Origin: an uncultured Chloroflexota bacterium
GTDB lineage: Bacteria > Chloroflexota > Limnocylindria > Limnocylindrales > Limnocylindraceae
Length of the DNA stretch: 7,630 nucleotides
Reading direction: 5' to 3'
NCBI GenBank assembly: GCA_903937225.1
Contig: CAIZYO010000217.1
Span: 1-7,630, forward strand
A program made the position numbers and the translations under genes. Shown piece after piece: positions 1 to 6,827 of this stretch; the stretch's first letter is position 1, and every line of letters starts with the position of its first letter. Below the pieces are notes generated by a model, which saw only the letters and a program-made list of their open reading frames with translations, did no database searches and had not been told where the DNA came from.

Positions 1-459
<459 letters not shown>

Positions 460-462
460 CGC

Positions 463-882
463 ATGCCATTCTCGTTGGAGATCGTCACGCCGGAACGACT
501 CACCTGGAGTGGTGAGGCAACGGCCCTCGTTCTACCAACGGTTGACGGTGAGGTTGGCATTCTGCCGAAGCACGAGCCGTACGTCACGGTGCTTGGGCTC
601 GGCGAAGGTCGCATCACCACCAAGGATGGCAACGTAGAGCTTGTGGCAATCATCGGCGGCTTTGTGCAGGTGCGACCCGATCGCGTCCTCGTACTCGCGG
701 AATCAGCCGATCTAGCCGCAGATCTTGACGTCGCGACTATTGAGAAGGCAAAGTTGGCCGCCGAGCAGGCACTCGCGCAGGTTGATCACGCCGACCCAGG
801 CGCAGTTGCCACTGCACGAGCTGCCATGGCTCGAGCCCTGCTCCACCTGAACCTTGCGGAGCGCCGCCGCCGTCGCGGCTGA
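463..882 (+). CDS. atpC: F1 ATP synthase epsilon subunit
   Basis: Epsilon is a central-stalk subunit that couples gamma to the c-ring and can inhibit ATP hydrolysis through its C-terminal helices. The 139-residue product has the usual length. An N-terminal beta-sandwich covers about residues 1-85, with the family signatures LEIVTPERL, GEVGILPKHEP and GGFVQV, followed by an Ala-rich helical hairpin to the end. The last residues, LAERRRRRG, are unusually Arg-rich. The ATG lies three bases after the atpD stop. I see no Shine-Dalgarno sequence before it, so translation is probably coupled to atpD. It appears to be the last gene of the atp operon, because a hairpin and a 108-base gap follow. A delta/epsilon naming ambiguity exists in the literature, but the fold assignment is clear. 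Confidence 0.96.
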   Translation: MPFSLEIVTPERLTWSGEATALVLPTVDGEVGILPKHEPYVTVLGLGEGRITTKDGNVELVAIIGGFVQVRPDRVLVLAESADLAADLDVATIEKAKLAAEQALAQVDHADPGAVATARAAMARALLHLNLAERRRRRG

Positions 883-924
883 TCTCCTGGCGCAACACAG
901 GATCCCCCGCAGGTCGCCTCGCAC

Positions 925-950
925 AGCGCCCCAGCACCCTAGGGGCCGCT
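925..950 (+). other. GC-rich hairpin after atpC
   Basis: Bases 925-932 can pair with 942-950 to form an eight-base-pair stem (AGCGCCCC with GGGGC-C-GCT), with base 947 bulged and a nine-base loop. It sits 42 bases after the atpC stop and 40 bases before the murA start. No run of T follows, so it is not a classical intrinsic terminator. It could be a U-tract-less terminator, an RNA-processing or stability element at the 3' end of the atp transcript, or chance in GC-rich DNA. Confidence 0.3.
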
Positions 951-953
951 CAG

Positions 954-984
954 TTGGACGCGGTGAGGGGAGAGGGGCGAGAAT
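954..984 (+). promoter_or_regulatory. Possible murA promoter
   Basis: A TTGGAC box at 954-959 resembles a -35 element, and GAGAAT at 979-984 matches four of six -10 positions. The spacer is a rather long 19 bases. The -10 ends six bases before the murA ATG, which would give a leaderless transcript. The alternative is ordinary initiation from the purine-rich AGGGGAGAGGGG at 966-977, but that lies 13 bases before the ATG, farther than usual. The evidence is weak for either reading. Confidence 0.25.
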
Positions 985-990
985 CCACCC

Positions 991-2343
991 ATGAGTGACC
1001 AGTCAGCGCCCAAGCCCTTCTCCTGGGAGTACCGCCCCACGGTGCTCGCCAAAGAGGCGTTCCACATCGCAGGTGGTCGTCCGCTCAGCGGCAGCGTGCG
1101 CGTATCCGGTGCCAAGAATGCCGCGCTCAAGATGATGGCTGCGTCGGTTCTTACCGGCGAAACACTTCGCCTTGAGAACGTTCCAGAGATCCTTGACATT
1201 GAGGTGCTGCGCGACACACTCCGCGATCTTGGCGTTGCGGTGGAACGTGAGTCAGATGGCACGATGGATCTCACTGCGGGCGACGTGGAGTGGCTCTTCG
1301 TTCCGTTGGAGGCGGCGGCCAAGATGCGCGCGAGCTTCATGCTGCTCGGTCCACTTCTTGCGCGATTCGGTCGCGTCATCATCAGCAATCCTGGTGGCGA
1401 TCGAATTGGACGACGCCCCGTCAATCTCCATGTTGATGCAATGCGCGCGCTCGGCGCAGAGATTGACTATCGAGATGGCTACTACTTTGCGAAGAGTAGC
1501 GGCAGGCTGCGCGGCGCAGAGATCACCTTCCCGCACGTCACCGTGATGGGGACAGAGAATGCAATGCTTGCCGCAGTCCTCGCAAAAGGGACAACACGCA
1601 TTCAGCCCGCTGCGCGCGAACCAGAGGTAGACGATCTCATCACGCTTCTCAACGCAATGGGCGCGCAGGTCCAACGTACTGCACCAGATGTGATTGAAAT
1701 CCAAGGTGTTGATGCGCTGCACGGCGCAACTCACCACGTGATGCCTGATCGTATTGAAGCTGGAACATTCGCAACCGCCGCCGCAGTGATTGGCGGCAGC
1801 ATTGAGATTACGGAGATTGAACCGGCGCACCTTGGCGGCTTCTTGCAGGTGTTGGAGCGAATGGGCGTTGAACACAGCGTGACGGGAAACACGCTGCGAG
1901 TCAGTGGTTTGCCACAGGGTGAAGGTTCGTACAAGGCGGTCGACATCACAACCGCTCCGTATCCAGGGCTCGCCACTGACCTTCAGCCGTCTGCGGGACT
2001 GATCCTGACGCGCGCTTCAGGAGTTAGCAACATTCATGAGACGATCTTTGAAGATCGACTTGAATGGCTGGTTGGCCTGCGCAACTTTGGCGCACAGGTG
2101 GAGATCCTCGACCCGCGGCACGCGCGCATCAGCGGGCCAACCACATTCACTGCGGCAGAGGCAGACATCCCGGATCTGCGCGCGGGAGCCACGCTCATGC
2201 TTGCCGCACTCGCCGCCCCTGGCGAGAGCAGGATCCATGGCGCGCACCACGTCCGCCGCGGCTATGCCACCATTGAGGAGAAGTTCCGTGGCCTTGGCGC
2301 GGAGCTAACGCACGTCAGCGAAGAGGAGAAGAGCCCAGCATGA
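991..2343 (+). CDS. murA: UDP-N-acetylglucosamine 1-carboxyvinyltransferase (MurA), Asp-type active site
   Basis: MurA transfers enolpyruvate from phosphoenolpyruvate to UDP-GlcNAc in the cytoplasm, the first committed step of peptidoglycan synthesis. The 450 residues fit the two-domain EPSP-synthase-like fold. The substrate Lys/Asn are in SGAKNAAL (K42, N43). The catalytic loop is [15 protein letters not shown], with R142 matching E. coli R120. The general-base Asp is in ATDLQ (D330, matching D305), and the HHVRRGY Arg is R423 (matching R397). The loop residue that is Cys115 in E. coli is Asp137 here (codon GAT, 1399-1401). This substitution is known from Mycobacterium and Chlamydia; it retains activity and removes the fosfomycin target. 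About 20 extra N-terminal residues precede the fold, and the usual family length is about 420. ATG at 991 is the likely start, though a start inside the extension cannot be excluded. The 3' end overlaps mreB by four bases. Aspartate at this site makes the enzyme, not the pathway, unusual; EPSP synthase is unlikely given the MurA motifs. Confidence 0.96.
   Translation: MSDQSAPKPFSWEYRPTVLAKEAFHIAGGRPLSGSVRVSGAKNAALKMMAASVLTGETLRLENVPEILDIEVLRDTLRDLGVAVERESDGTMDLTAGDVEWLFVPLEAAAKMRASFMLLGPLLARFGRVIISNPGGDRIGRRPVNLHVDAMRALGAEIDYRDGYYFAKSSGRLRGAEITFPHVTVMGTENAMLAAVLAKGTTRIQPAAREPEVDDLITLLNAMGAQVQRTAPDVIEIQGVDALHGATHHVMPDRIEAGTFATAAAVIGGSIEITEIEPAHLGGFLQVLERMGVEHSVTGNTLRVSGLPQGEGSYKAVDITTAPYPGLATDLQPSAGLILTRASGVSNIHETIFEDRLEWLVGLRNFGAQVEILDPRHARISGPTTFTAAEADIPDLRAGATLMLAALAAPGESRIHGAHHVRRGYATIEEKFRGLGAELTHVSEEEKSPA
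2324..2328 (+). promoter_or_regulatory. Shine-Dalgarno site for mreB inside murA
   Basis: AGGAG lies within the last codons of murA, 11 bases before the mreB ATG. With the ATGA overlap it supports the start at 2340 and translational coupling of the two envelope genes. Confidence 0.6.
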
Positions 2344-3338
2344 AGATTGGAATTGACCTCGGCACCGCCAACGTGCTGGTCTTCGTGCAGGGTCAAGGGA
2401 TCACCGTGCGTGAGCCGAGCGTTGTGGCGATCGATTCGGACGACCGAATCGTTGCCGTTGGCACCGAGGCGAAAGAGATGGTTGGACGAACTCCAGGATC
2501 CATCACCGCCATTCGCCCACTCCGCGACGGCGTGATCGCTGACTACGTGGTGACCGAAGCCATGCTTCGCTACTTCATCAAGAAGGGGACGGCAGGGAAG
2601 ATCTCCTTCGGTCGCCCTGATGTCCTCGTGAGCGTTCCCGCCGGCTCAACCTCCGTGGAGAAGCGCTACGTCCTGGATGCCGCGCGACAGGCGGGTGCTG
2701 GCAAGGCGTATTTGATTGAAGAGCCAATGGCGGCGGCGATCGGCGCCCAGCTACCAATCAGCGGTCCGTCGGGGAACATGATCGTGAACATTGGCGGCGG
2801 CACGGCAGAGATTGCCGTGATCTCCCTCTCGGACATTGTGGTGGCCAAGAGTCACCGTGTTGGTGGGAACCGTTTTGACGAAGCGATCGCCCTCTACATC
2901 CGCCGCAAGTACAACCTCATGATCGGCGACCGCACCGCGGAGCAGGTGAAGCTTGAGATTGGAAGCGCCCTCCCCCTTGAGGAGGAGATGACCATGAGCG
3001 TGAAGGGAAGAGACATGATCGCCGGCCTCCCCCGAGAGGTGATGATCACCTCAACGGAGATCACGGAGGCGATGGAGGTGCCGCTACGGAACCTCACCGA
3101 CGCCATCCGCGGCGTGCTCGAGCAGACGCCACCAGAGCTCAGCGCGGACATCATTGACAAGGGGATCGTCCTCTCCGGCGGTGGGGCGCTGCTACGCAAC
3201 ATTGACCGCCTCATCACCAACGTCACTGGCGTTGCCGCCCATGTGGCACCAGATCCGCTGAGCTGCGTGGCGAAGGGGACGGGAATCGCGCTTGAACACT
3301 TTGACGTCTTCGCCAAGTCGCTGACGTCACAAGCCTGA
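2340..3338 (+). CDS. mreB: Rod shape-determining protein, MreB/Mbl actin homologue
   Basis: This is an actin-like ATPase whose membrane-bound filaments guide the elongation machinery that lays down peptidoglycan. At 332 residues it is of normal length. Phosphate-1 is GIDLGTAN (residues 4-11), the catalytic Glu lies in the EEPMAAAIG segment (127-135), phosphate-2 is [10 protein letters not shown] (148-157) and the adenosine motif is [11 protein letters not shown] (275-285). The GTANVL sequence, with Val where most MreBs have Thr, and the [21 protein letters not shown] block look closer to Bacillus Mbl than to proteobacterial MreB. Linkage to murA also recalls the Firmicute murA-mbl neighbourhood. 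The ATG overlaps the murA stop (ATGA), with AGGAG upstream. No mreC, mreD, pbp2 or rodA follows, so the rest of the elongasome must be encoded elsewhere if present. The mreB-versus-mbl name is a judgement call; the family is not in doubt. Confidence 0.95.
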   Translation: MKIGIDLGTANVLVFVQGQGITVREPSVVAIDSDDRIVAVGTEAKEMVGRTPGSITAIRPLRDGVIADYVVTEAMLRYFIKKGTAGKISFGRPDVLVSVPAGSTSVEKRYVLDAARQAGAGKAYLIEEPMAAAIGAQLPISGPSGNMIVNIGGGTAEIAVISLSDIVVAKSHRVGGNRFDEAIALYIRRKYNLMIGDRTAEQVKLEIGSALPLEEEMTMSVKGRDMIAGLPREVMITSTEITEAMEVPLRNLTDAIRGVLEQTPPELSADIIDKGIVLSGGGALLRNIDRLITNVTGVAAHVAPDPLSCVAKGTGIALEHFDVFAKSLTSQA

Positions 3339-3341
3339 TCC

Positions 3342-4091
3342 GTGCCACTGCACCAGCGCGAAGGCTGGACGCAGGAGGGTGCCCCCAAGGCATTCGTTGA
3401 TCTCCACTCCCACTCTTCGTCAAGCTTTGACTCATTAAGCGATCCCATCGCGCTTACGCGCGCCGCTGCAGCTCGCGGGATCACTCATCTCGCAATCACC
3501 GACCATGATCGCGTTGACGGTGCACAACGGGCACGTGACGCGCAGGTCCCCGGCATCACCGTTCTTATTGGTTCCGAAGTGCGCACGCGTGATGGTGACA
3601 TGATCGCGCTCTTCATTGAGCGCCCCATCAAGGTTGGACTCCCACCAGCGGAGGCTATTGCAGCGATTCGTGAGCAAGGCGGCCTCGTTGGAATTCCACA
3701 TCCGTTTGACGGCACACGCGGCTCGCTACTCCTCAAGGAAGAACATGCAGAACTCATCACGCTCGTTGACTGGATTGAAGGGTGGAACGCGCGACTGTGG
3801 ACGCCTGGTGGCAATGCGCGCGCCACCACGCTCGCGGCAACACACGGGATCCCAAGCGTTGCATCGTCAGACGCGCACAGCATCATGGAGATTGGAAACG
3901 CAGCAACGGTGCTCGCTGGCGATCCATCAACCCCCGCACTCATGCGCGCTGCACTCGCCGCCCCACATGAACTCATCACCGGTCGCGGTGCGCTGCTCGC
4001 GCGCTTGGTCATGCCGTTCGTCAAAGTGATTAATGCGACACGTGGGAATAGACGCATCAAGGCTGGCTTCACCTACGGCGAGACGGAATGA
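3342..4091 (+). CDS. PHP-domain metal-dependent phosphoesterase
   Basis: This is a stand-alone PHP (polymerase and histidinol phosphatase) protein, probably a cytoplasmic phosphoesterase using a two- or three-metal centre. The metal-ligand set appears complete: LHSHS (H22, H24), D30, AITDHD (D54, H55), GSE (E79), GIPHPFD (H120) and SSDAHS (D177, H179). IEGWNAR at 145-151 followed by SSDAHS resembles the PHP-associated C-terminal region of the TrpH/RNase AM-like branch. Known relatives in that branch hydrolyse 3',5'-nucleotide bisphosphates or trim RNA 5' ends; the substrate here cannot be read from sequence. The GTG at 3342 is the only standard start (ATG, GTG or TTG) between the in-frame TGA ending mreB and the first metal motif, so the start is well fixed despite no visible Shine-Dalgarno site. 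It shares a reading frame with mreB and lies three bases after its stop. Family is confident; role and link to the envelope genes are unknown. Confidence 0.9.
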   Translation: MPLHQREGWTQEGAPKAFVDLHSHSSSSFDSLSDPIALTRAAAARGITHLAITDHDRVDGAQRARDAQVPGITVLIGSEVRTRDGDMIALFIERPIKVGLPPAEAIAAIREQGGLVGIPHPFDGTRGSLLLKEEHAELITLVDWIEGWNARLWTPGGNARATTLAATHGIPSVASSDAHSIMEIGNAATVLAGDPSTPALMRAALAAPHELITGRGALLARLVMPFVKVINATRGNRRIKAGFTYGETE

Positions 4092-4109
4092 TCGGCGAAA
4101 CGGAATGAG
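4076..4109 (+). repeat. 17-bp tandem duplication across the PHP stop and the next start
   Basis: Two adjacent 17-base units, 4076-4092 and 4093-4109, agree at 15 of 17 positions (CGGCGAGACGGAATGAT and CGGCGAAACGGAATGAG). The first contains the TGA of the PHP gene within an ATGA. The second contains the ATG start of the membrane-protein gene. The arrangement suggests that an ancestral ATGA overlap was duplicated, moving the downstream start 17 bases along; this is inference. Confidence 0.8.
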
Positions 4110-5133
4110 CGAGGCGAAAACCTCGTTCAGCATTGGCGAGCGGATACGGCGTCCCTCAACGATTGCCGGACTTCTCTTTACCGTGGTCCTGCTGGTTGGA
4201 CTCTGGCGCGCTGCGAGTGCGTTCAACCTTGATCAAGTTGCATCACTGATCGGATCCGCGAATCCACTCGCGCTTGCTGCAGCGCTCGCCGCAACCTTCG
4301 CCACCCTGCTCCTTCGTGGACTGCGATGGCGCGAATTACTTAGTGTGGTAAACCTCTCAATCTCGCGTCGTGCCGCAATTGAGATCCTTGCACTCTCTTT
4401 CTGGGTCAACGTCGTGTTGCCCGCAAAGATTGGTGACTTCTACCGCGCGTGGCTTCTGAAGCGCAATGGCGGCCCCTCGTTTGGCCGCGGAGTTGGCACC
4501 GTCGTGTTGGAGCGCGCACTCGATCTCATCGCGGTCGCACTTCTTGGTGCACTCTCTGGCGCTATTGCGTTCGGCGGTGAACTTCCAGCCGCTGTGATGG
4601 TGCTGATGGTGTTTGCCCTCGCACTCGCACTGGTGGGGATCCTCGTGCTCCTTGCTGCGCGCGGTCCAGCCAGCAGGCTGAGCAAGCGGCTGCCGCTCCC
4701 CAGGCAGGCCGCCGAACCACTGGAGCGCGCCTTTGACGCGCTGAAGGAGGGGAGCACGCGCGGCGGGATCGTGCGCGTTGCACCGCACACGTGTGTGATC
4801 TGGGCGCTCCAAGCGCTGCGACTCGGCGCTGTCGCCGCTGCACTCGGACTCTTCCAGGTCGACCCAGCAGCCGGTGCGATTGGCCCTTCCGCGGTGCTCT
4901 TTACCGCACTCGCCTCTGCCGTGTTGAGTACCGTCCCGTTCACCCCAGCAGGCCTGGGCATTGTTGAGGCGGGAGGTGTTGGCATCTTAGTTGGGATCTT
5001 CGGCATGACTCCCGAGTCGGCGATCGCCCTCATGCTGCTCGACCGCATCACAGATATCGGCTCGCTGATGGCTGGCGGGGCCGTTCTCTTTGCAGTGTCA
5101 CCATTCCGGCGCGGTGCCGGAAGTCTCCGCTAG
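4105..5133 (+). CDS. Flippase-like membrane protein, LPG-synthase TM domain (UPF0104) family
   Basis: This is a multi-pass inner-membrane protein of the family that includes the transmembrane half of lysylphosphatidylglycerol synthase (MprF) and AglD-like proteins. Members are thought to move or modify lipids or lipid-linked sugars. It has 342 residues and about seven to eight hydrophobic segments, at roughly 18-38, 52-72, 92-108, 136-158, 161-184, 226-250, 259-277 and 284-330. Family motifs are LRGLRWRELL (70-79), VLPAKIGDFYRAWLLKR (104-120), LERALDL (135-141), PFTPAGLGIVEAG (278-290) and LLDRITD (311-317). No cytoplasmic aminoacyl-transfer domain is attached, so it is not a full MprF. I chose ATG 4105 because an upstream in-frame ATG at 4033 would overlap the PHP gene by 59 bases and add a non-hydrophobic segment. 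It is probably the last gene of the murA operon and ends tail-to-tail with nfo. The substrate is unknown. Confidence 0.9.
   Translation: MSEAKTSFSIGERIRRPSTIAGLLFTVVLLVGLWRAASAFNLDQVASLIGSANPLALAAALAATFATLLLRGLRWRELLSVVNLSISRRAAIEILALSFWVNVVLPAKIGDFYRAWLLKRNGGPSFGRGVGTVVLERALDLIAVALLGALSGAIAFGGELPAAVMVLMVFALALALVGILVLLAARGPASRLSKRLPLPRQAAEPLERAFDALKEGSTRGGIVRVAPHTCVIWALQALRLGAVAAALGLFQVDPAAGAIGPSAVLFTALASAVLSTVPFTPAGLGIVEAGGVGILVGIFGMTPESAIALMLLDRITDIGSLMAGGAVLFAVSPFRRGAGSLR
5130..5133. other. Shared palindromic stop CTAG of two converging genes
   Basis: The tetramer CTAG reads TAG at 5131-5133 on the plus strand, ending the flippase-like gene. It reads TAG at 5132-5130 on the minus strand, ending nfo. 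The two coding regions overlap by these four bases, with no room for a terminator between them, so each transcript must end inside the other gene or rely on factor-dependent termination. Confidence 0.9.
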
Positions 5134-6260
5134 CGCCCCTTCACACTCCGCTTCGCAGCGCTCTTCTTCGCAGCAACTCGCGCCTTTTTCAAAGCAGGTT
5201 TCGCCGCCTTTGGCCCCTTCGCCACCTTCGCTGACTTCGCTGACTTCGCCGCCTTCTTGACAGCCGCCACAGGCTTCACGGCCTTCTTGGCCGACTTCGG
5301 CACGCCTGGAGCCTCCGCGGGGAGCGGCTTCAGCTTCAGGTTCCCCTGCGCAAGCTGGATCGTGCGCTCAACGTTCAGTTTGTCCCAGCCCTCCTCCATC
5401 CCTGGTGTCTCTAGGTAGTACGCGGCATGGGCGAGTTTCGGATGACTGATCAGCGCGGCGAGTCCACGTGCGCCAACTTCGCCACCGCCAATGTGTTGGT
5501 GTCGGTCCAGTTTGGAGCCGTGCGCCGCCTTGCTGTCGTTGTAATGAATCATCACGAGTTTCTCAAGGCCAATCTTGCGATCAAACTCTTCAATGACGCG
5601 ATCAAGTTCATCAAGGTCAGACATCTCAACACCAGCGCCCCAGAGATGCGCCGAGTCTAGGCAGTAGCCCACGCGCGACATATCAACCCGTCGCTTCCCC
5701 ATTGCTTCGTGAATGGCAATCAACTCATCGATGCTTTCGCCAATGCCGTTCCCTCCACCCGCAGAGTTCTCGAGCACCAGGAGTGCATCGCTCGCCGTTG
5801 CTGGGACGCCATCAAGGATCTGATCAACCGCCTCGGCGACGCGCTTCACACCCGCCTCAATTCCAGTGCCGAGATGTGAACCAATGTGCACATTAATGAA
5901 TGACGCACCGTATGCAGGTGCAACGCGCAACTCGTGTTGCAGCATCGCAATGCTCTTTTCGCGAACCTCTGGTCGCGGTCCTGCGAGATTTGCAAGATAT
6001 GCGGCGTGCACCGCGAGTGGACCAAAGCCGTGCTCTTTCATGCGTGCGCGAAATTCTGGAAGCTCTTTCGGCAGCTCTGCACGTCGCGCCCAACCGGTTG
6101 GGTTACCAGTAAAGATCTGCAGCCCCATGGCGCCAACAGCGGCGGCTCGATCTGCCGCCTTGACGAGGCCAGGTCCAACGGCAAGGTGCGCGCCGAGCAT
6201 GCGATCGAGTCGCCCTGCGGCGGCGGGTGGCGCGGAACACTTCTTACTCTTGGCGGCCAT
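5130..6260 (-). CDS. nfo: Endonuclease IV (AP endonuclease) with histone-H1-like C-terminal tail
   Basis: Endonuclease IV cuts the backbone 5' of abasic sites and trims damaged 3' ends in base-excision repair. Counting from the chosen ATG (376 residues), all nine trinuclear-zinc ligands of E. coli Nfo have counterparts: H85, H125, E164, D202, H205, H239, D252, H254 and E284. They lie in motifs such as LAVHAAY, LVLENSAGGG, GYCLDSAH, MIHYNDSK, DRHQHIGGGE and YYLETPG. The catalytic TIM barrel covers about residues 22-305; the E. coli enzyme is 285 residues. The extra end is a flexible tail: its last 55 residues (5133-5297) hold 18 Lys and 3 Arg, no acidic residue, and repeated AK/SAK/PK units like bacterial histone-H1-like proteins. 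It probably adds non-specific DNA binding. I prefer ATG 6260 over the in-frame TTG at 6278 because GGGAGG precedes it by eight bases. It is the last gene of the minus-strand group. Confidence 0.94.
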   Translation of the reverse strand: MAAKSKKCSAPPAAAGRLDRMLGAHLAVGPGLVKAADRAAAVGAMGLQIFTGNPTGWARRAELPKELPEFRARMKEHGFGPLAVHAAYLANLAGPRPEVREKSIAMLQHELRVAPAYGASFINVHIGSHLGTGIEAGVKRVAEAVDQILDGVPATASDALLVLENSAGGGNGIGESIDELIAIHEAMGKRRVDMSRVGYCLDSAHLWGAGVEMSDLDELDRVIEEFDRKIGLEKLVMIHYNDSKAAHGSKLDRHQHIGGGEVGARGLAALISHPKLAHAAYYLETPGMEEGWDKLNVERTIQLAQGNLKLKPLPAEAPGVPKSAKKAVKPVAAVKKAAKSAKSAKVAKGPKAAKPALKKARVAAKKSAAKRSVKGR

Positions 6261-6268
6261 GCGTGCAT

Positions 6269-6274
6269 CCTCCC
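6269..6274 (-). promoter_or_regulatory. Shine-Dalgarno site fixing the nfo start
   Basis: GGGAGG on the minus strand ends eight bases before the ATG at 6260. It lies within the reading frame that would open at TTG 6278, which argues that 6260 is the true start. Confidence 0.75.
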
Positions 6275-6286
6275 ACAACGTCGTCG

Positions 6287-6296
6287 GCGCATGCGC
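6287..6296. promoter_or_regulatory. 10-bp perfect palindrome upstream of nfo
   Basis: GCGCATGCGC is a perfect ten-base inverted repeat in the 72-base gap between the lipoprotein stop and the nfo start, 26 bases upstream of the nfo ATG. It could be an operator for a dimeric regulator or simply a by-product of GC-rich sequence. No convincing -35/-10 pair is seen in this gap, so nfo may be read from upstream. Confidence 0.2.
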
Positions 6297-6332
6297 GCGA
6301 ATGGTTAGCGAGTTGATCGAGGGGCGGAGCAG

Positions 6333-6821
6333 TTACTCCGGGAAGGCGGTGACGGTAATCTCGATCCCGAGTCCCTCTTTCAGTTCAACGGACGCCGCGC
6401 TCTGCACGAGCTCACCCATGACGCGAATCTCGGCGAGGCCCGCGTTCACTGCGTTTGGAATCGTTGGGTTCGTGCTGCGGCGCCAAATCTCAAGGAAGTC
6501 AGCAAGCGTTGCAAGCGTCTCGTCTGGAGCCTCAACGTGAAGCTGGCCGTCTGGCTCATGCGTGTGCAACCAGTACATGCAGTTCTGGTCAATGCCAATG
6601 TTTGGTGGAACTTCTGCGGTAGTCCCATCAGGCAGTTTGATCGTGAGCTGCGAGTGAATGTGATACGCCGCGTCATGACCACCCGAATCGCACGAGACCG
6701 CGCCGACGTTTTCGCCAAATCCACCAACCGGATTCGTAACTGGTACGCCGTCCTTATCTGTCCCCGAACATGCGGCGACGAGGAGTGCGGCGGCGAGAAC
6801 TCCAACAAGCTTCTTCTGCAT
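6333..6821 (-). CDS. Small secreted lipoprotein with conserved-looking His/Cys cluster
   Basis: The 162-residue product starts with a short basic end (MQKK), a hydrophobic stretch, and a lipobox LVAAC with Cys18. It should therefore be exported by Sec, lipidated and anchored outside the cytoplasmic membrane. After a short linker it carries HIHSQLTI (H54, H56), NCMYWLHTHE (C81, H86, H88) and GQLHVE (H95), plus C44 and H49. This spacing suggests a metal site and possibly a C44-C81 disulfide. I recall similar HIH...LHTH domains in uncharacterised actinobacterial and Chloroflexota exported proteins, but I know no established function. TLADFLEIWRR near residue 105-115 looks like a helix flanking that module. 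No Shine-Dalgarno site is visible; a promoter-like -10 ends six bases before the ATG, suggesting a leaderless message. It lies 32 bases after comF. Lipoprotein status is confident; metal binding is inference. Confidence 0.87.
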   Translation of the reverse strand: MQKKLVGVLAAALLVAACSGTDKDGVPVTNPVGGFGENVGAVSCDSGGHDAAYHIHSQLTIKLPDGTTAEVPPNIGIDQNCMYWLHTHEPDGQLHVEAPDETLATLADFLEIWRRSTNPTIPNAVNAGLAEIRVMGELVQSAASVELKEGLGIEITVTAFPE

Positions 6822-6827
6822 GTGGCA

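Noticed and set aside
939..1424. 161-residue minus-strand open frame over the murA start
   Set aside because: It is antisense to murA, with a composition typical of GC-rich antisense frames and no domain.
3485..4072. 195-residue minus-strand open frame inside the PHP gene
   Set aside because: It mirrors a gene with a complete metal-ligand set and shows no motifs of its own.
4033..4104. Upstream in-frame start for the flippase-like gene
   Set aside because: It would overlap the PHP gene by 59 bases and add a polar segment not typical of the family; ATG 4105 fits the junction better.
4440..5051. 203-residue minus-strand open frame inside the flippase-like gene
   Set aside because: It is Ser/Ala/Pro-rich antisense translation of hydrophobic codons, with no start signal or family match.
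6261..6278. TTG start at 6278 for nfo
   Set aside because: The sequence between 6278 and 6260 contains the GGGAGG ribosome-binding site of the ATG at 6260.
6325..6340. CGGAG-loop-CTCCG hairpin at the lipoprotein stop
   Set aside because: It has only a five-base stem with no following T-run on the minus strand, so it is not a supported terminator.
5866..6540. 224-residue plus-strand open frame opposite nfo and the lipoprotein
   Set aside because: It spans two real opposite-strand genes and their gap, and has no motif.
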